From Arthrobacter gallicola (GTDB lineage Bacteria > Actinomycetota > Actinomycetes > Actinomycetales > Micrococcaceae): 64,000 bases of DNA. Position 1 is the first letter of the stretch. Each line of letters opens with the position of its first letter. Shown piece by piece: positions 52,313-62,126 of the stretch. The notes beneath the pieces were generated by a model. That model was not told the origin of the DNA. It worked only from the letters and a program-made list of their open reading frames with translations, and ran no database searches. The stretch is from contig NZ_JACSQD010000003.1 in the NCBI RefSeq assembly GCF_014836775.1, positions 1 through 64,000 on the forward strand. The letters are read 5' to 3'. The position numbers and the translations under genes are program-made.

Positions 52313-53341
52313 CTAACCGAAAAGAATTGCTGCTTCCTCGTAGCGGCGCTCAGGAACGGTTTTGAGGTTGCCCAGTGCCTTCTCGAATCCGACCCGGACA
52401 ATGTCAGTGCCGTGAAGGGAGACCATGGTGCCCCACAGACCTTCCACCACCGAATCGACGGCAGCCATTCCCAGCCGGGTGGCCAGCACCCGGTCAAACG
52501 CGGTGGGAACACCGCCGCGCTGGATATGGCCCAGGACCGTGGCCCGGGTTTCGATGCCGGTCCGTGCCTCGATTTCCGGGGCCAGCAGCTCGCCGATCCC
52601 GCCGAGCCGCGGCCGGCCGAAGGCGTCCAGCCCGCGTTCGGAATGCGGCGCTTCCATGTCGGTGGTCACGAAACCTTCCGCCACGACCACCAGGGGTGCG
52701 CGGCCACGCTCGTGTGCCTCGTTGACCCACTGGGCTATCTGGTCCAGGCTGACCGGCTTTTCCGGGATCAGGATGGCGTGCGCGCCGGCGGCCATTCCCG
52801 AGTGGAGCGCGATCCAGCCGACGTGGCGGCCCATCACTTCGGCCACCATGCACCGGTGGTGGGACTCTCCCGTGGTGCGGAGCCGGTCGATTGCCTCGGT
52901 TGCGATCTGCACGGCGGTGTCGAAGCCGAAGGTGAAGTCCGTCGCATCGAGGTCGTTGTCGACGGTCTTGGGCACGCCCACGATATGAAGTCCGGCGTCG
53001 GTCAGCCGCTGGGCGGCTGCGAGGGTGCCTTCGCCGCCGATGGCGATGACGGCGTCGATCCCCAGCCGGTCCAGGGTCGCCTTGATCTTCTCCGGCCCGC
53101 CGTTCGGTCCTTCGAACGGGTTGGTGCGGGAAGTGCCCAGGATAGTGCCGCCCTGCTTGGAGATACCGCGGACCCGGGTACGGGGCAGGTCAATGATGTC
53201 GCCGTCGACCACACCCCGCCAGCCGTCAAGAAACCCTACGAACTCCACGTCGTGCGTTTTGATGCCGTTGAGCACCGCTCCGCGGATAACCGCGTTGAGC
53301 CCGGGGCAGTCGCCCCCGCTGGTGAGAATGCCGATCTTCAT
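52313..53341 (-). CDS. pfkA: 6-phosphofructokinase
   Basis: The product is 342 aa. Motifs are LTSGGDCPGLNAVIRGAV, GGEGTLAAAQRL, PKTVDNDLDATDFTFGFDTA and MGRHVGWIALHSG. The residue after the GGE is Gly, as in ATP-dependent enzymes (PPi enzymes have Asp), while PKTVDND has the Lys also found in the ATP-PFK of Streptomyces. ATP use is therefore predicted. AGGGG lies 8 nt before ATG 53341. Confidence 0.94.
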   Translation of the reverse strand: MKIGILTSGGDCPGLNAVIRGAVLNGIKTHDVEFVGFLDGWRGVVDGDIIDLPRTRVRGISKQGGTILGTSRTNPFEGPNGGPEKIKATLDRLGIDAVIAIGGEGTLAAAQRLTDAGLHIVGVPKTVDNDLDATDFTFGFDTAVQIATEAIDRLRTTGESHHRCMVAEVMGRHVGWIALHSGMAAGAHAILIPEKPVSLDQIAQWVNEAHERGRAPLVVVAEGFVTTDMEAPHSERGLDAFGRPRLGGIGELLAPEIEARTGIETRATVLGHIQRGGVPTAFDRVLATRLGMAAVDSVVEGLWGTMVSLHGTDIVRVGFEKALGNLKTVPERRYEEAAILFG

Positions 53342-53470
53342 AGAGTGACCCCTGGATCTGGTAGGTGAGCGGCGGCCTCCTACGATTCTAGTCACGAGTG
53401 GGCTGCGCGCCGTCACGTTCGCCGGGCCGGGAGCGCCGGGGCGGCGGAATCTGCCGGCCCCGGCACGGCA

Positions 53471-53710
53471 TCAGCTGCCGGTGAACCGTTCCAGGACGAT
53501 TTTTCCGTCCGTAGTGGGCAGCAGCAGCCAGGCGACCAGATAGGTTCCGACACCAATGAAGGGCAGCAGGAAGCTCAGCAGCACGGCAATGCGCACCAGG
53601 GACACATCCCAGCCGAACTTCTGTGCGATTCCGGCGCAGATGCCGGCGATCCAGCCGCCGCGTGCCCGCTTGATCGGTGACGAGCGGAGTGCGTTGTAGA
53701 ACTTTTCCAT
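53471..53710 (-). CDS. Small PspC domain protein
   Basis: The product is 79 aa and consists of a PspC domain: RARGGWIAGICAGIAQKFGW, then a hydrophobic helix ending LVAWLLLPT. It is the last of three minus-strand membrane genes in the PspC module. Confidence 0.85.
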   Translation of the reverse strand: MEKFYNALRSSPIKRARGGWIAGICAGIAQKFGWDVSLVRIAVLLSFLLPFIGVGTYLVAWLLLPTTDGKIVLERFTGS

Positions 53711-53766
53711 GGGGTTACTCTGCCTGCTTTCCCTAAAGTTGGCGATAGATGAGCTGTGCTGATGGC

Positions 53767-54081
53767 TCAAGGGGTCCGGCTCCGGCCCCGGCCCAGGACG
53801 GAGATCAGGCCGCCAATGACCAGTGCGGCCCCGGCTCCGATCAGTACGCCCAGGAGGACCATGCCCGCATCGAGCCGGATTCCGGTGAGCTGGACGGTCA
53901 GGAACAGTCCGCCCAGGGCCGCGAGGACCAGTCCCCAGACTATGGTGCCGACCCGCAGCGGGCGGCGCTCCGGCTCCGGAACGTACACATCGTCAGAAGG
54001 CGACGGCGTGTAGCTCCCGGCCGGGTCGGCGCCGGGGCTGCGGTTATCCCTGACTTCCCAAGATTCCCTGGATTCACTCAT
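53767..54081 (-). CDS. Two-helix membrane protein of the PspC module
   Basis: The product is 104 aa: a polar N-terminus (SPSDDVYVPEPERRPLR) and two helices (about 46-66 and 72-93). Its ATG overlaps the stop of the large PspC gene (TGATG), so the two are coupled. No known domain is seen. Confidence 0.8.
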   Translation of the reverse strand: MSESRESWEVRDNRSPGADPAGSYTPSPSDDVYVPEPERRPLRVGTIVWGLVLAALGGLFLTVQLTGIRLDAGMVLLGVLIGAGAALVIGGLISVLGRGRSRTP

Positions 54082-55553
54082 CAGTCGAGGCTGCTTTCGT
54101 TTGTGGTGACCAGGACGTTGCTGGCGACACCCTTGATGTGGATGATGATCTGGTTTCCGGAAGCCGTCTCGTTCAGCTCCCGCTCCTGCGGGCCTACCCA
54201 CAGGCCGCCGGCCGAGCGTACGCTGCCGCCGTTTTCCAGTTCGATGTTGCCGAGCGCCATTTCACTGACAACCGAGACCCGGACATTGTCCGGGACGAGG
54301 ATGACGAGGTTTCCGGCGGCAATGCTCACCGGGACCACCACGTCGCGGTCCTTTACATCTGCCGCCAGGCTGCGGAGATCGAGGTTTCCGCCCGCCGCGG
54401 CCATGGAGTAGCCGTCCTCCGCGGAACCTGCCTGACCGGCGTTCCAGTCGACGTCGTTGGCAACGACCACGTTCCGGTAGGCGTAGTTTCCGCCGAAGAG
54501 CAGCGCGGCAATCAGGGAAACCACGGCGAGGCCGCCGGCGATTCCGGAGGACCGGCCCGCAGCGCCCAGGCCGACGATGCCGACCCCCAGCACCACGGCG
54601 GCGCCGGCCAGTGCGACGGCCGCGGGCGACCCGAAGTCATAGATGCCCGCGTAGTCCAGTGCGAGCAGGACTCCGGCGGTAAGCAGTGCCATGCCGCTGA
54701 TGAGGGCAGACCAGGACGCCGGCGCCGAGGTTGACGGCTTGGCGGTTTTCGGTGCGGGCGGTGGGAACTGCAGATAAGCTCCGCCGAACTCGCGCTCCGG
54801 TCCCCTTGACGAAGTGCCATACGCATGGGCTCCGCCCGGCGCGGGCAGCGGCATGGTGGGAGCATCCGGACCGGGGTAGCCGGCGGCATTGAACGTGCCG
54901 GGGTGCTCCTGGGAGCCAGCGGTATGTGCATTGAAGCCGGTATTGCTTTCCCCCGGGTGTCCTCCCACCGGGGGCGGAGCCTGCTGTGATCCCGGATAGG
55001 GCTGCTGCTGGTGCGCCGCCGAACCGGCTGACCGCGTGTTGCTGCGGGTGGTCGCCCAGTAGACGCACAGAATAATGGCCGCGATCCAGAACAGTCCCCA
55101 GAAGATTCCGTTCAGCCAGCCGTCCTCGGCCCAGAACGTAAGCCCCGGGGCGCCGAAGCCGAGGATGGAAAACGTCAACGCGCCGGTCATTCCGGAACTC
55201 CAGGTGCCCCGGATCGCCTCGTCAAGGTGGATCCGGCCACCGGGCTCGGGCAGCAGTGCCCAGGCCACACCATAGAAGACAACACCCACGCCGAAGAGCG
55301 AGAGCAGGATGACCAGCCCACGGACCAGGGTGGGGTCAAGACCGGTGCGCTGGGCGATTCCGCCGGCAACGCCGCCGATCCAGCGCTGCGGTGAGCGTCG
55401 GATTCCCAGTTGGCGGACCCAGGCAAAGAATGAGTTGTCCCCGGTGTCGCGGCGGAAGGGTTCCTGGCCGTGTGGGTCCTGCGGTGGAAGGTGCTGCGTG
55501 GGTCCCGTGGTGGCGGGCTGCCCGTCTGTGGGCTCAGAAGGATGCGGGTTCAT
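54081..55553 (-). CDS. PspC domain-containing membrane protein with C-terminal adhesin-like beta domain
   Basis: The product is 490 aa. After a Pro/Gln-rich start, a PspC domain (RRSPQRWIGGVAGGIAQRTG) is followed by more helices, a Gly/Pro/His-rich linker, a second group of helices, and a repetitive C-terminal beta region (about 385-490) resembling LiaF/DUF4097-type domains. LiaF-like proteins modulate the sensor kinase beside them. ATG 55553 is used; the frame upstream overlaps the divergent kinase promoter. Confidence 0.82.
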   Translation of the reverse strand: MNPHPSEPTDGQPATTGPTQHLPPQDPHGQEPFRRDTGDNSFFAWVRQLGIRRSPQRWIGGVAGGIAQRTGLDPTLVRGLVILLSLFGVGVVFYGVAWALLPEPGGRIHLDEAIRGTWSSGMTGALTFSILGFGAPGLTFWAEDGWLNGIFWGLFWIAAIILCVYWATTRSNTRSAGSAAHQQQPYPGSQQAPPPVGGHPGESNTGFNAHTAGSQEHPGTFNAAGYPGPDAPTMPLPAPGGAHAYGTSSRGPEREFGGAYLQFPPPAPKTAKPSTSAPASWSALISGMALLTAGVLLALDYAGIYDFGSPAAVALAGAAVVLGVGIVGLGAAGRSSGIAGGLAVVSLIAALLFGGNYAYRNVVVANDVDWNAGQAGSAEDGYSMAAAGGNLDLRSLAADVKDRDVVVPVSIAAGNLVILVPDNVRVSVVSEMALGNIELENGGSVRSAGGLWVGPQERELNETASGNQIIIHIKGVASNVLVTTNESSLD

Positions 55554-55689
55554 GTTTCCAGTGTTCCGCGTGGGGCCGCTCAGGCGCATCGGGGATTCCC
55601 CTGAGGGACCCCTGAACCTTCCCCTGATACCGCGTGCAGGCTTTCGCACGGGTAGCAGTTTTGCCCTCCGGCCGTGTTTGGATTGTGAC

Positions 55690-56967
55690 ATGAGACCTCC
55701 CCTGCTCCGCTCCCCGGACCGGGTGGTGGCCGGTGTCTGTTCCGGACTGGCCACCCACCTGGGTATGCCGGTGCGTACGGTCCGCGTGCTGATGGCGCTG
55801 CTGTCACTGCTCGCCGGTGCCGGCGTCCTGCTTTATGCCTGGCTCTGGATCATGGTGCCGACCACGGAGGAGGATGCGGCGTCGGGTGAACGGAATCCGC
55901 GCAGTGTTGCGGAGAACTTTGCCAGGTACCTGCAGGAGGAACAGTCCGGCCGGACTGCGCCGGGAAAACCAGCCATTGGTACGCGCGAGATCCTGATCGG
56001 ACTGATGCTGCTGCTGGCGGCGGCCGCCGTCGTGGCGCAGCGGCTGGGCGCGGAAATCAACCTTGGGCTGCTCCTGCCGTTTGCGGCGATCGCGGCAGGC
56101 GCCGTCCTGGCCTGGTCCCAGCTGGACGCCACCCGGCGGGCGGGCCTGGTGGCCGGTGCCGGTGCGGACCGCAAATCCGGCCTTACCCGGCTGATCATCG
56201 GCCTGCTGCTGGTGATCGCCGGCTTCCTGCTGATTGTTTCCGGGTCCATCACCTGGGATGTCCTGATGGCCGCGGTGCTGGCCGCCCTGGCTGTCCTGGC
56301 CGGCGTCGCGCTGGTCCTGGCCCCCTGGGGCGTGAAGTACTGGCGTGCGTTCCAGGCGGAGCGGGCCGGCCGGATCCGGCAGACCGAACGGGCTGAAATT
56401 GCCGCGCACCTGCACGATTCCGTGCTCCAGACCCTGGCCCTGATCCAGAACCGTGCCGGGTCCGAGTCTGAGGTCATCAAGCTTGCCCGTGCCCAGGAAC
56501 GTGAACTGCGGCAGTGGCTCTATGCGGATCCGGAGAAGGGCACCGGCACCCTGGCCGATGCGCTGAAAGGCGTGGCCGCGGAGGTCGAAGATTCATTCGG
56601 CCATCCGGTGGATTTCGTGGCCGTCGGCACGGCGGAACTGACGGTGCAGAGCTCGGCGCTGGTGCAGGCGGCCCGCGCGGCACTGTTCAACGCTGCGCAG
56701 CACGCAGGGGGCCAGATTTCCCTGTATCTGGAATGCCGCCCGGATGCCGCGGAGGTTTTTGTCCGGGACCGGGGGAGCGGATTCGATCAGGACGCTGTTC
56801 CGGAGGACCGGCTGGGACTCCGGGAATCAATCGTCGGCCGGATGCAGCGGCACGGCGGCACAGCGGGAGTAAAGAGCAGCAGTGCGGGCACCGAGATACA
56901 TTTGGCGCTGCCCCTGGCCGGAGCGGACGCACAGGCACGGCCTGAACGGGAAACGGAGAACAAGTGA
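55690..56967 (+). CDS. Sensor histidine kinase with N-terminal PspC domain
   Basis: The product is 425 aa. The PspC domain (SPDRVVAGVCSGLATHLGMP) lies at 8-65, several helices at about 95-225, and the HisKA_3 dimerisation region at about 238-260 (EIAAHLHDSVLQTLALIQ, phospho-His in HLHDS). The HATPase has VRDRGSGFD and RLGLRESI. It is coupled to the next gene by a GTGA overlap and diverges from the PspC membrane genes. It probably senses envelope stress like LiaS-type kinases. Confidence 0.9.
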   Translation: MRPPLLRSPDRVVAGVCSGLATHLGMPVRTVRVLMALLSLLAGAGVLLYAWLWIMVPTTEEDAASGERNPRSVAENFARYLQEEQSGRTAPGKPAIGTREILIGLMLLLAAAAVVAQRLGAEINLGLLLPFAAIAAGAVLAWSQLDATRRAGLVAGAGADRKSGLTRLIIGLLLVIAGFLLIVSGSITWDVLMAAVLAALAVLAGVALVLAPWGVKYWRAFQAERAGRIRQTERAEIAAHLHDSVLQTLALIQNRAGSESEVIKLARAQERELRQWLYADPEKGTGTLADALKGVAAEVEDSFGHPVDFVAVGTAELTVQSSALVQAARAALFNAAQHAGGQISLYLECRPDAAEVFVRDRGSGFDQDAVPEDRLGLRESIVGRMQRHGGTAGVKSSSAGTEIHLALPLAGADAQARPERETENK

Positions 56968-57641
56968 GCAGTGCAGTACCGCCCCTTGAGGCAGCCCAGA
57001 CTATTTCGGTGGTTGTGGTTGATGACCACGCCATTTTCCGGTCGGGGCTCAAAGCGGACCTGGACGGCCGGATCAACGTCCTGGCCGAGGCGGCAGCCGT
57101 CGAAACGGCGGTTGCCGCGATCCGGCAGGCCCGCCCGCAGGTCGTCCTGCTGGACGTCCACCTGCCCGGCGGATCCGGCGGCGGGGGAGCGGAAGTAATT
57201 GCCGGCTGCGCCGACCTGCTGGGCTCGACCCGGTTCCTTGCGCTGAGCGTCTCCGACGCCGCGGAAGACGTGGTTACGGTCATCCGCGCCGGAGCCCGCG
57301 GCTACGTCACCAAAACCATCTCCGGTGCGGAGATTTCCGATGCCGTGGTCCGGGTTGCCGGAGGCGATGCGGTGTTCTCCCCGCGGCTCGCCGGATTCGT
57401 CCTCGACGCCTTTGGGGCATCCACGACGGTCAGCGTGGACGACGAACTTGACCGGCTGTCGGCCCGCGAACGCGAGGTGATGCGGCTGATCGCCCGCGGC
57501 TACAGCTACAAGGAAGTCGCGAAGGAGCTGTTTATCTCCGTCAAGACCGTGGAAACCCATGTCTCCGCGGTCCTGCGGAAGCTGCAGCTCTCCTCCCGGC
57601 ACGAACTCACCAGGTGGGCTGCAGCCCGCAGGCTCCTCTAA
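56964..57641 (+). CDS. LuxR/NarL family response regulator
   Basis: The product is 225 aa starting at GTG 56964, overlapping the kinase stop. The receiver has VVVDDHAIFRSG, the phospho-Asp in VVLLDVHLPGG, and KTIS. The C-terminal LuxR helix-turn-helix is LSAREREVMRLIARGYSYKE and onward. It is the partner of the PspC kinase and probably controls the divergent PspC genes. Confidence 0.93.
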   Translation: MSSAVPPLEAAQTISVVVVDDHAIFRSGLKADLDGRINVLAEAAAVETAVAAIRQARPQVVLLDVHLPGGSGGGGAEVIAGCADLLGSTRFLALSVSDAAEDVVTVIRAGARGYVTKTISGAEISDAVVRVAGGDAVFSPRLAGFVLDAFGASTTVSVDDELDRLSAREREVMRLIARGYSYKEVAKELFISVKTVETHVSAVLRKLQLSSRHELTRWAAARRLL

Positions 57642-57651
57642 GCGGCGCGGG

Positions 57652-58875
57652 TTACTTCTTCGCCTGGCCCAGGAAGTCCTTGAGCCGGTCCATGCCGGTC
57701 TTGAGGTCCTCATCACCCAGGGCATAGGACAGCCGCAGGAATCCGGACGGGCCAAAGGCTTCGCCCGGTACGACGGCGACTTCCACGGTATCCAGGATCA
57801 TCGCCGCCAGCTCGGCGGACGTCTGCGGACGCAGCGGGCCGGCAGCGCCCGGGAATTCCCGCCCCAGCAGCCCGCGCACGTCGGCGTAGGCGTAGAACGC
57901 TCCCTCGGGCATGGGGCAGTTGACCCCGTCGATGGAATTCAGGGCCTCAACCATGGCCTTCCGGCGGCGGTCAAAGGCCGTTTTCATGTCGTCCACGGCC
58001 GTCAGGGGGCCGGAAACGGCGGCCAGGGCGGCCATCTGCGAGACGTTCGAAACGTTGGAGGAGAGGTGGGACTGCAGGTTGGTGGCCGCCTTGATGACGT
58101 CCGGGGCGGCGATCATCCATCCCACCCGCCAGCCGGTCATGGCGTAGGTCTTGGCCACACCGTTGAGGATGACAACCTTGTCGCCCAGTTCCGGACAGCG
58201 GGTGGCAATCGAGGTGAAGGGCACGCCGTCGTAGGTCAGGTGCTCATAGATCTCATCTGTCACGACGAACAAGCCGTGATCCGCTGCCCACATGCCGATC
58301 TCTGCGACCTCGTCCGCCGGGTAGACCGCACCGGTGGGGTTGGAAGGTGAAACGAACAGCAGCACCTTCGTCTTTTCGGTCAGCGCGGCGTCGAGCTGTG
58401 AAACGGTCACCATGTAGCCCTGCTCAGGACCGGCGAAGACCTCGACGGGAACACCGCCGGCCAGCCGGATGGCTTCGGGGTAGGTGGTCCAGTACGGGGA
58501 GGGGACGAGAACCTCGTCCCCGGGGTTGAGCAGGGTGGCGAAGGCTTCGTAGACGGCCTGCTTGCCGCCGTTGGTGACCAGCACCTGGGACGGGTCAATG
58601 CTGTAGCCGGAGTCCCGGAGCGTCTTTTCCGCGATTGCCTTCTTCAGCTCCGGCAGCCCGGCGGCGGGGGAGTACCGGTGGAACCGCGGATCCTTGGCTG
58701 CCGCGACGGCCGCGTCCACGATGTAGCCCGGCGTCGGGAAGTCAGGCTCGCCGGCGCCGAAACCGATGACCGGACGGCCGGCGGCCTTCAGGGCCTTGGC
58801 CTTCGCGTCGACGGCTAGGGTGGCGGACTCCGCAATCGAAGCAATGCGTTCTGAGATTCGGCCGTTGGAAGGCAT
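57652..58875 (-). CDS. PLP-dependent aminotransferase, class I (aspartate aminotransferase-like)
   Basis: The product is 407 aa. PLP-fold class I features are [32 protein letters not shown], the Lys in [16 protein letters not shown], and the C-terminal Arg in GFLRLSYA. Aspartate or broad-specificity transamination is likely. ATG 58875 is chosen because ACGGGAACGCC is upstream; the frame opens at a TTG (58941) without a ribosome binding site. Confidence 0.88.
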   Translation of the reverse strand: MPSNGRISERIASIAESATLAVDAKAKALKAAGRPVIGFGAGEPDFPTPGYIVDAAVAAAKDPRFHRYSPAAGLPELKKAIAEKTLRDSGYSIDPSQVLVTNGGKQAVYEAFATLLNPGDEVLVPSPYWTTYPEAIRLAGGVPVEVFAGPEQGYMVTVSQLDAALTEKTKVLLFVSPSNPTGAVYPADEVAEIGMWAADHGLFVVTDEIYEHLTYDGVPFTSIATRCPELGDKVVILNGVAKTYAMTGWRVGWMIAAPDVIKAATNLQSHLSSNVSNVSQMAALAAVSGPLTAVDDMKTAFDRRRKAMVEALNSIDGVNCPMPEGAFYAYADVRGLLGREFPGAAGPLRPQTSAELAAMILDTVEVAVVPGEAFGPSGFLRLSYALGDEDLKTGMDRLKDFLGQAKK

Positions 58876-59197
58876 GGCGTTCCCGTCTGATTTGGTGCGG
58901 CTGGCTTGTGGCAGCCCCGGAACGAGGCTTTTGTAAGGCAACGTTTACGTCCCTTTATGGAAGCCAAGCTTAGGCGTGCAGGAGTCACATTTCAGTCTTT
59001 TACACTCCCACAGTGCGGTGCGTCCTGCGGATACAGGCGCTCCGGAGCAGGCGCAGCGGGTGCCTCCGGCGGGCCGGTTCGACTCAGGGCAAAAGATTGC
59101 GTAGACTTGATCCTCGGTGTTGATCTCTCGATGCTGGTTTATGCCCACGTCCGGTTAGGTCGGAAGCGCAGAAGCCGGTAAAGTGGGACACTCCCAA
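58876..59197. other. Intergenic region before tRNA-Trp (322 nt)
   Basis: There is no coding potential. It holds the upstream region of the aminotransferase (minus) and the promoter of the tRNA-Trp/secE transcript near 59078-59107. Confidence 0.6.
59078..59107 (+). promoter_or_regulatory. Putative promoter of tRNA-Trp and secE
   Basis: TTCGAC (59078-59083) and TAGACT (59102-59107) are separated by 18 bp, about 90 nt before the tRNA. Confidence 0.5.
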
Positions 59198-59270
59198 AGG
59201 GTAGTGGCGCAATTGGTAGCGCAGCGGTCTCCAAAACCGCAGGTTGCAGGTTCGAGTCCTGTCTGCCCTG
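59198..59270 (+). tRNA. tRNA-Trp (CCA)
   Basis: The acceptor AGGGTAG pairs with CTGCCCT (one T-G pair), the anticodon arm is GCGGT-CTCCAAA-ACCGC with anticodon CCA, and the T arm CAGG-TTCGAGT-CCTG. The position before secE/nusG is typical. Confidence 0.96.
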
Positions 59271-59372
59271 CGCATGACGTCGGTTTCGCCGTCTAACGCA
59301 GTCCTTCATGAAGCAGCAGTTCCCCGGCACGCGCTGCGGGACTGTGAACCGAACAGATGAGTGAGGCGAAAG

Positions 59373-59642
59373 GTGACCGAGACAGCTGCCAGCAGCTCCA
59401 AGGGACACCCCTCAGGCAAGTCGCCTAAGAAGCGCGGCTTCTTCGGCGGTATCGCCCTCTTCCTCCGTCAGGTCATTGCCGAACTGAAGAAGGTGGTGAC
59501 GCCCACCCGCAAGGAGCTGCTGAGGTACACCATCGTTGTTATGGCCTTTGTGGTCGTCATGATGATCATCGTGTCGGTTCTGGACTTTGTCTTTGGTACT
59601 GGCGCACTGTGGATCTTCGGTTCGGGCAGCGGCGAAAGCTAG
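59373..59642 (+). CDS. secE: Preprotein translocase subunit SecE
   Basis: The product is 89 aa from GTG 59373, with GAGGCGAAAG directly upstream. A Lys/Ser-rich start leads to LFLRQVIAELKKVVTPTRKE (amphipathic helix) and one transmembrane helix, the standard SecE core. It stabilises SecY in the translocon. Confidence 0.95.
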   Translation: MTETAASSSKGHPSGKSPKKRGFFGGIALFLRQVIAELKKVVTPTRKELLRYTIVVMAFVVVMMIIVSVLDFVFGTGALWIFGSGSGES

Positions 59643-59738
59643 CCCGGCGGCGTTTCATCCGCAGCTGCGGTGGTTATGCCGAAGAACTGAGCTAGTGACA
59701 AACCCAAGAGAGCTCTGAAGAAGAAAGCAGGAATCTAC

Positions 59739-60530
59739 GTGTCCGAGCAAGAACTCGAATCACAGATCAATGAAGAAACCGCTGATCTGGATGCCGAGGA
59801 GCAGGTTACCGAAGCAGACGCCGCGGCGGCTGACGGTGACGCATCGGCCGAAGATGCGGTAGAAGCCCCTGTCGAGGAAGCTTCAGCCGACGACGACGCG
59901 GAAGCCGCGCCTGCCGATGAGCCCGAAGAAGACCCCGTTGCAGCCTTCAAGGCAAAACTGCGCCGCCAGGAGGGTGACTGGTACGTCATCCACTCCTACG
60001 CTGGCTACGAGAACCGCGTCAAGGCGAACCTCGAGACCCGCATCCAGACCCTGGACATGGAAGAGAATATCTTCGAAATCCAGGTTCCGATGGAGGAAGT
60101 CGTCGAGATCAAGAACACCACCCGCAAGATCGTCAACCGTGTGCGCATTCCGGGCTACGTCCTGGTCCGCATGGAACTGACGGATGCTTCCTGGGGCGTT
60201 GTCCGCCACACCCCCGGTGTCACCGGCTTCGTGGGCAACGCACACAACCCGGTCCCGCTGAGCCTGGACGAGGTTTTCTCCATGCTTGAGCACACCGTGG
60301 TCTCGCCGAAGACTGCCGGCGGTGCCCCCGCCAAGGCAGCCCAGTCCGAGATTGCCGTGGACTTCGAGGTTGGCGAATCCGTCACCGTCAACGAGGGACC
60401 GTTCGAGACCCTCCCCGCGACGATCTCCGAGATCAAGCCGGAATCCCAGCAGCTCGTGGTCCTGGTGACCATCTTCGAGCGCGAGACTCCGGTAACGCTC
60501 TCCTTCGGCCAGGTCACGAAGATTCAGTAA
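59739..60530 (+). CDS. nusG: Transcription termination/antitermination protein NusG
   Basis: The product is 263 aa from a GTG. The first 75 residues are strongly acidic (Glu/Asp/Ala-rich), as in other Actinobacteria. The NGN domain begins at [20 protein letters not shown], with [11 protein letters not shown], and the KOW motif is [18 protein letters not shown]. It binds RNA polymerase and couples it to the ribosome and Rho. Confidence 0.97.
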   Translation: MSEQELESQINEETADLDAEEQVTEADAAAADGDASAEDAVEAPVEEASADDDAEAAPADEPEEDPVAAFKAKLRRQEGDWYVIHSYAGYENRVKANLETRIQTLDMEENIFEIQVPMEEVVEIKNTTRKIVNRVRIPGYVLVRMELTDASWGVVRHTPGVTGFVGNAHNPVPLSLDEVFSMLEHTVVSPKTAGGAPAKAAQSEIAVDFEVGESVTVNEGPFETLPATISEIKPESQQLVVLVTIFERETPVTLSFGQVTKIQ

Positions 60531-60539
60531 CCAAACTTC

Positions 60540-60598
60540 GCTGCCCCAGGACCGCTTTATCCTGGCCGGCAGCGTACGGCCGCCACGCCATGGCGGCC
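60540..60598 (+). promoter_or_regulatory. Two hairpins in the nusG-rplK gap, candidate L1/L11 leader
   Basis: The first stem is GCTGCC+CCAGG (60540-60550) with CCTGG+GGCAGC (60561-60573), interrupted by a CC bulge. The second is GGCCGCCA/TGGCGGCC (60578-60598). There is no T tract. L1 commonly autoregulates rplK-rplA through a bulged stem near the rplK start; assignment here is tentative. Confidence 0.35.
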
Positions 60599-60655
60599 AC
60601 CACCCGGATGGACGCTCCTGTTCTTCGGGAACATAATTTAGAGAAGGACCCTTTC

Positions 60656-61087
60656 ATGGCCCCCAAGAAAAAGGTCACCGGCCTTATCAAGCTGCAGATC
60701 AATGCAGGTGCCGCCAACCCGGCTCCTCCGATCGGTCCTGCCCTTGGCCAGCACGGTGTCAACATCATGGAATTCTGCAAGGCGTACAACGCTGCAACAG
60801 AATCCCAGCGCGGCAACGTTATCCCGGTCGAAATCACGGTCTACGAAGACCGCTCCTTCACCTTCATCACCAAGACGCCTCCGGCTGCTGAGCTGATCAA
60901 GAAGGCTGCCGGCGTCGCCAAGGGCTCGGGCACCCCGCACACCGTCAAGGTTGCGAAGCTGACCCAGGCACAGGTGGAAGAGATCGCCACCCAGAAGATG
61001 GACGACCTGAACGCCAATGACGTGCAGGCTGCAGCGAAGATCATCGCCGGCACCGCCCGCTCCATGGGCATCACTGTCGAAGGCTAA
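60656..61087 (+). CDS. rplK: 50S ribosomal protein L11
   Basis: The product is 143 aa, starting [18 protein letters not shown]. Signature segments are [20 protein letters not shown] and [14 protein letters not shown]. It builds the GTPase-associated centre with 23S rRNA. GAGAAGG lies upstream of ATG 60656. Confidence 0.98.
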
Positions 61088-61220
61088 TCAAGCACCACCC
61101 GCACGGGTCCGCCCGGGCAAAACCAAAACATCATCGCTGTACCATCCCGACGGGACGGACAGCACGTGGCAGGGCCGAGCGCGGTCCGACAGACCACAAC
61201 TGCACAAGGAGAAAAAGCAG

Positions 61221-61928
61221 ATGGCAAAGCGCAGCAAAGCATATGAAGCCGCTGTAGCTAAGATCGACGCGGACAAGCTGTACGCGCCGGTTGAAGCTGT
61301 AGCACTGGCGAAGGAAACCAACCCGTCCAAGACGGATGCGACCGTTGAGGTTGCCTTCCGCCTCGGCGTTGACCCCCGCAAGGCTGATCAGATGATCCGC
61401 GGCACGGTCAACCTTCCCAACGGCACGGGCAAGACCGCCCGCGTCCTCGTCTTCGCCACCGGTGAGAAGGCTGAAGCAGCCATCGCTGCCGGCGCCGACT
61501 TCGTTGGTTCTGACGACATGATCGAAAAGGTCGCAGCAGGCTGGACCGACTTCGACGCAGCCGTGGCTACGCCGGACCTCATGGGCAAGGTCGGCCGCCT
61601 GGGCCGCGTGCTCGGCCCGCGTAACCTCATGCCGAACCCGAAGACCGGTACGGTTACCCCGAACGTTGCCAAGGCAGTGTCCGACATCAAGGGTGGCAAG
61701 ATCGACTTCCGCGTCGACAAGCACTCCAACCTGCACTTCATCATCGGTAAGACCTCCTTCGATGCGCAGAAGCTGGCCGAAAACTACGCCGCTGCCCTCG
61801 AAGAGGTTCTCCGCCTGAAGCCGTCCGCTGCCAAGGGCCGCTACATCCAGAAGGCCACCGTGACCACGACCTTCGGCCCCGGCATCGCCGTGGACCCGAA
61901 CGTCACCAAGGTCCTCGCCGACGCATAG
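61221..61928 (+). CDS. rplA: 50S ribosomal protein L1
   Basis: The product is 235 aa, starting [16 protein letters not shown], with [20 protein letters not shown] and [19 protein letters not shown] precedes the ATG. It forms the L1 stalk and, in bacteria studied, represses its own operon. Confidence 0.98.
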   Translation: MAKRSKAYEAAVAKIDADKLYAPVEAVALAKETNPSKTDATVEVAFRLGVDPRKADQMIRGTVNLPNGTGKTARVLVFATGEKAEAAIAAGADFVGSDDMIEKVAAGWTDFDAAVATPDLMGKVGRLGRVLGPRNLMPNPKTGTVTPNVAKAVSDIKGGKIDFRVDKHSNLHFIIGKTSFDAQKLAENYAAALEEVLRLKPSAAKGRYIQKATVTTTFGPGIAVDPNVTKVLADA

Positions 61929-61956
61929 CATTTCTTTCAGGCCCAGGCCTGGATAA

Positions 61957-61988
61957 AAAGCGGCCGCAGCATTTGCTGCGGCCGCTTT
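61957..61988 (+). terminator. Rho-independent terminator after rplA
   Basis: AAAGCGGCCGCAGC pairs perfectly with GCTGCGGCCGCTTT around ATTT, 28 nt after the stop. Confidence 0.88.
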
Positions 61989-62126
61989 CGCATGCCCGGA
62001 ACGAGCGGAACGCAGGCGTGGAACGCATGGAACGAAGGCTCGGAACGCGGGCGCCGTGAAGCGCCGGAGCTGCCGGGGGGCTTCGGACACGTGACAGGGC
62101 GGGGGCGCCGGCAGCAGGATTGGTTC

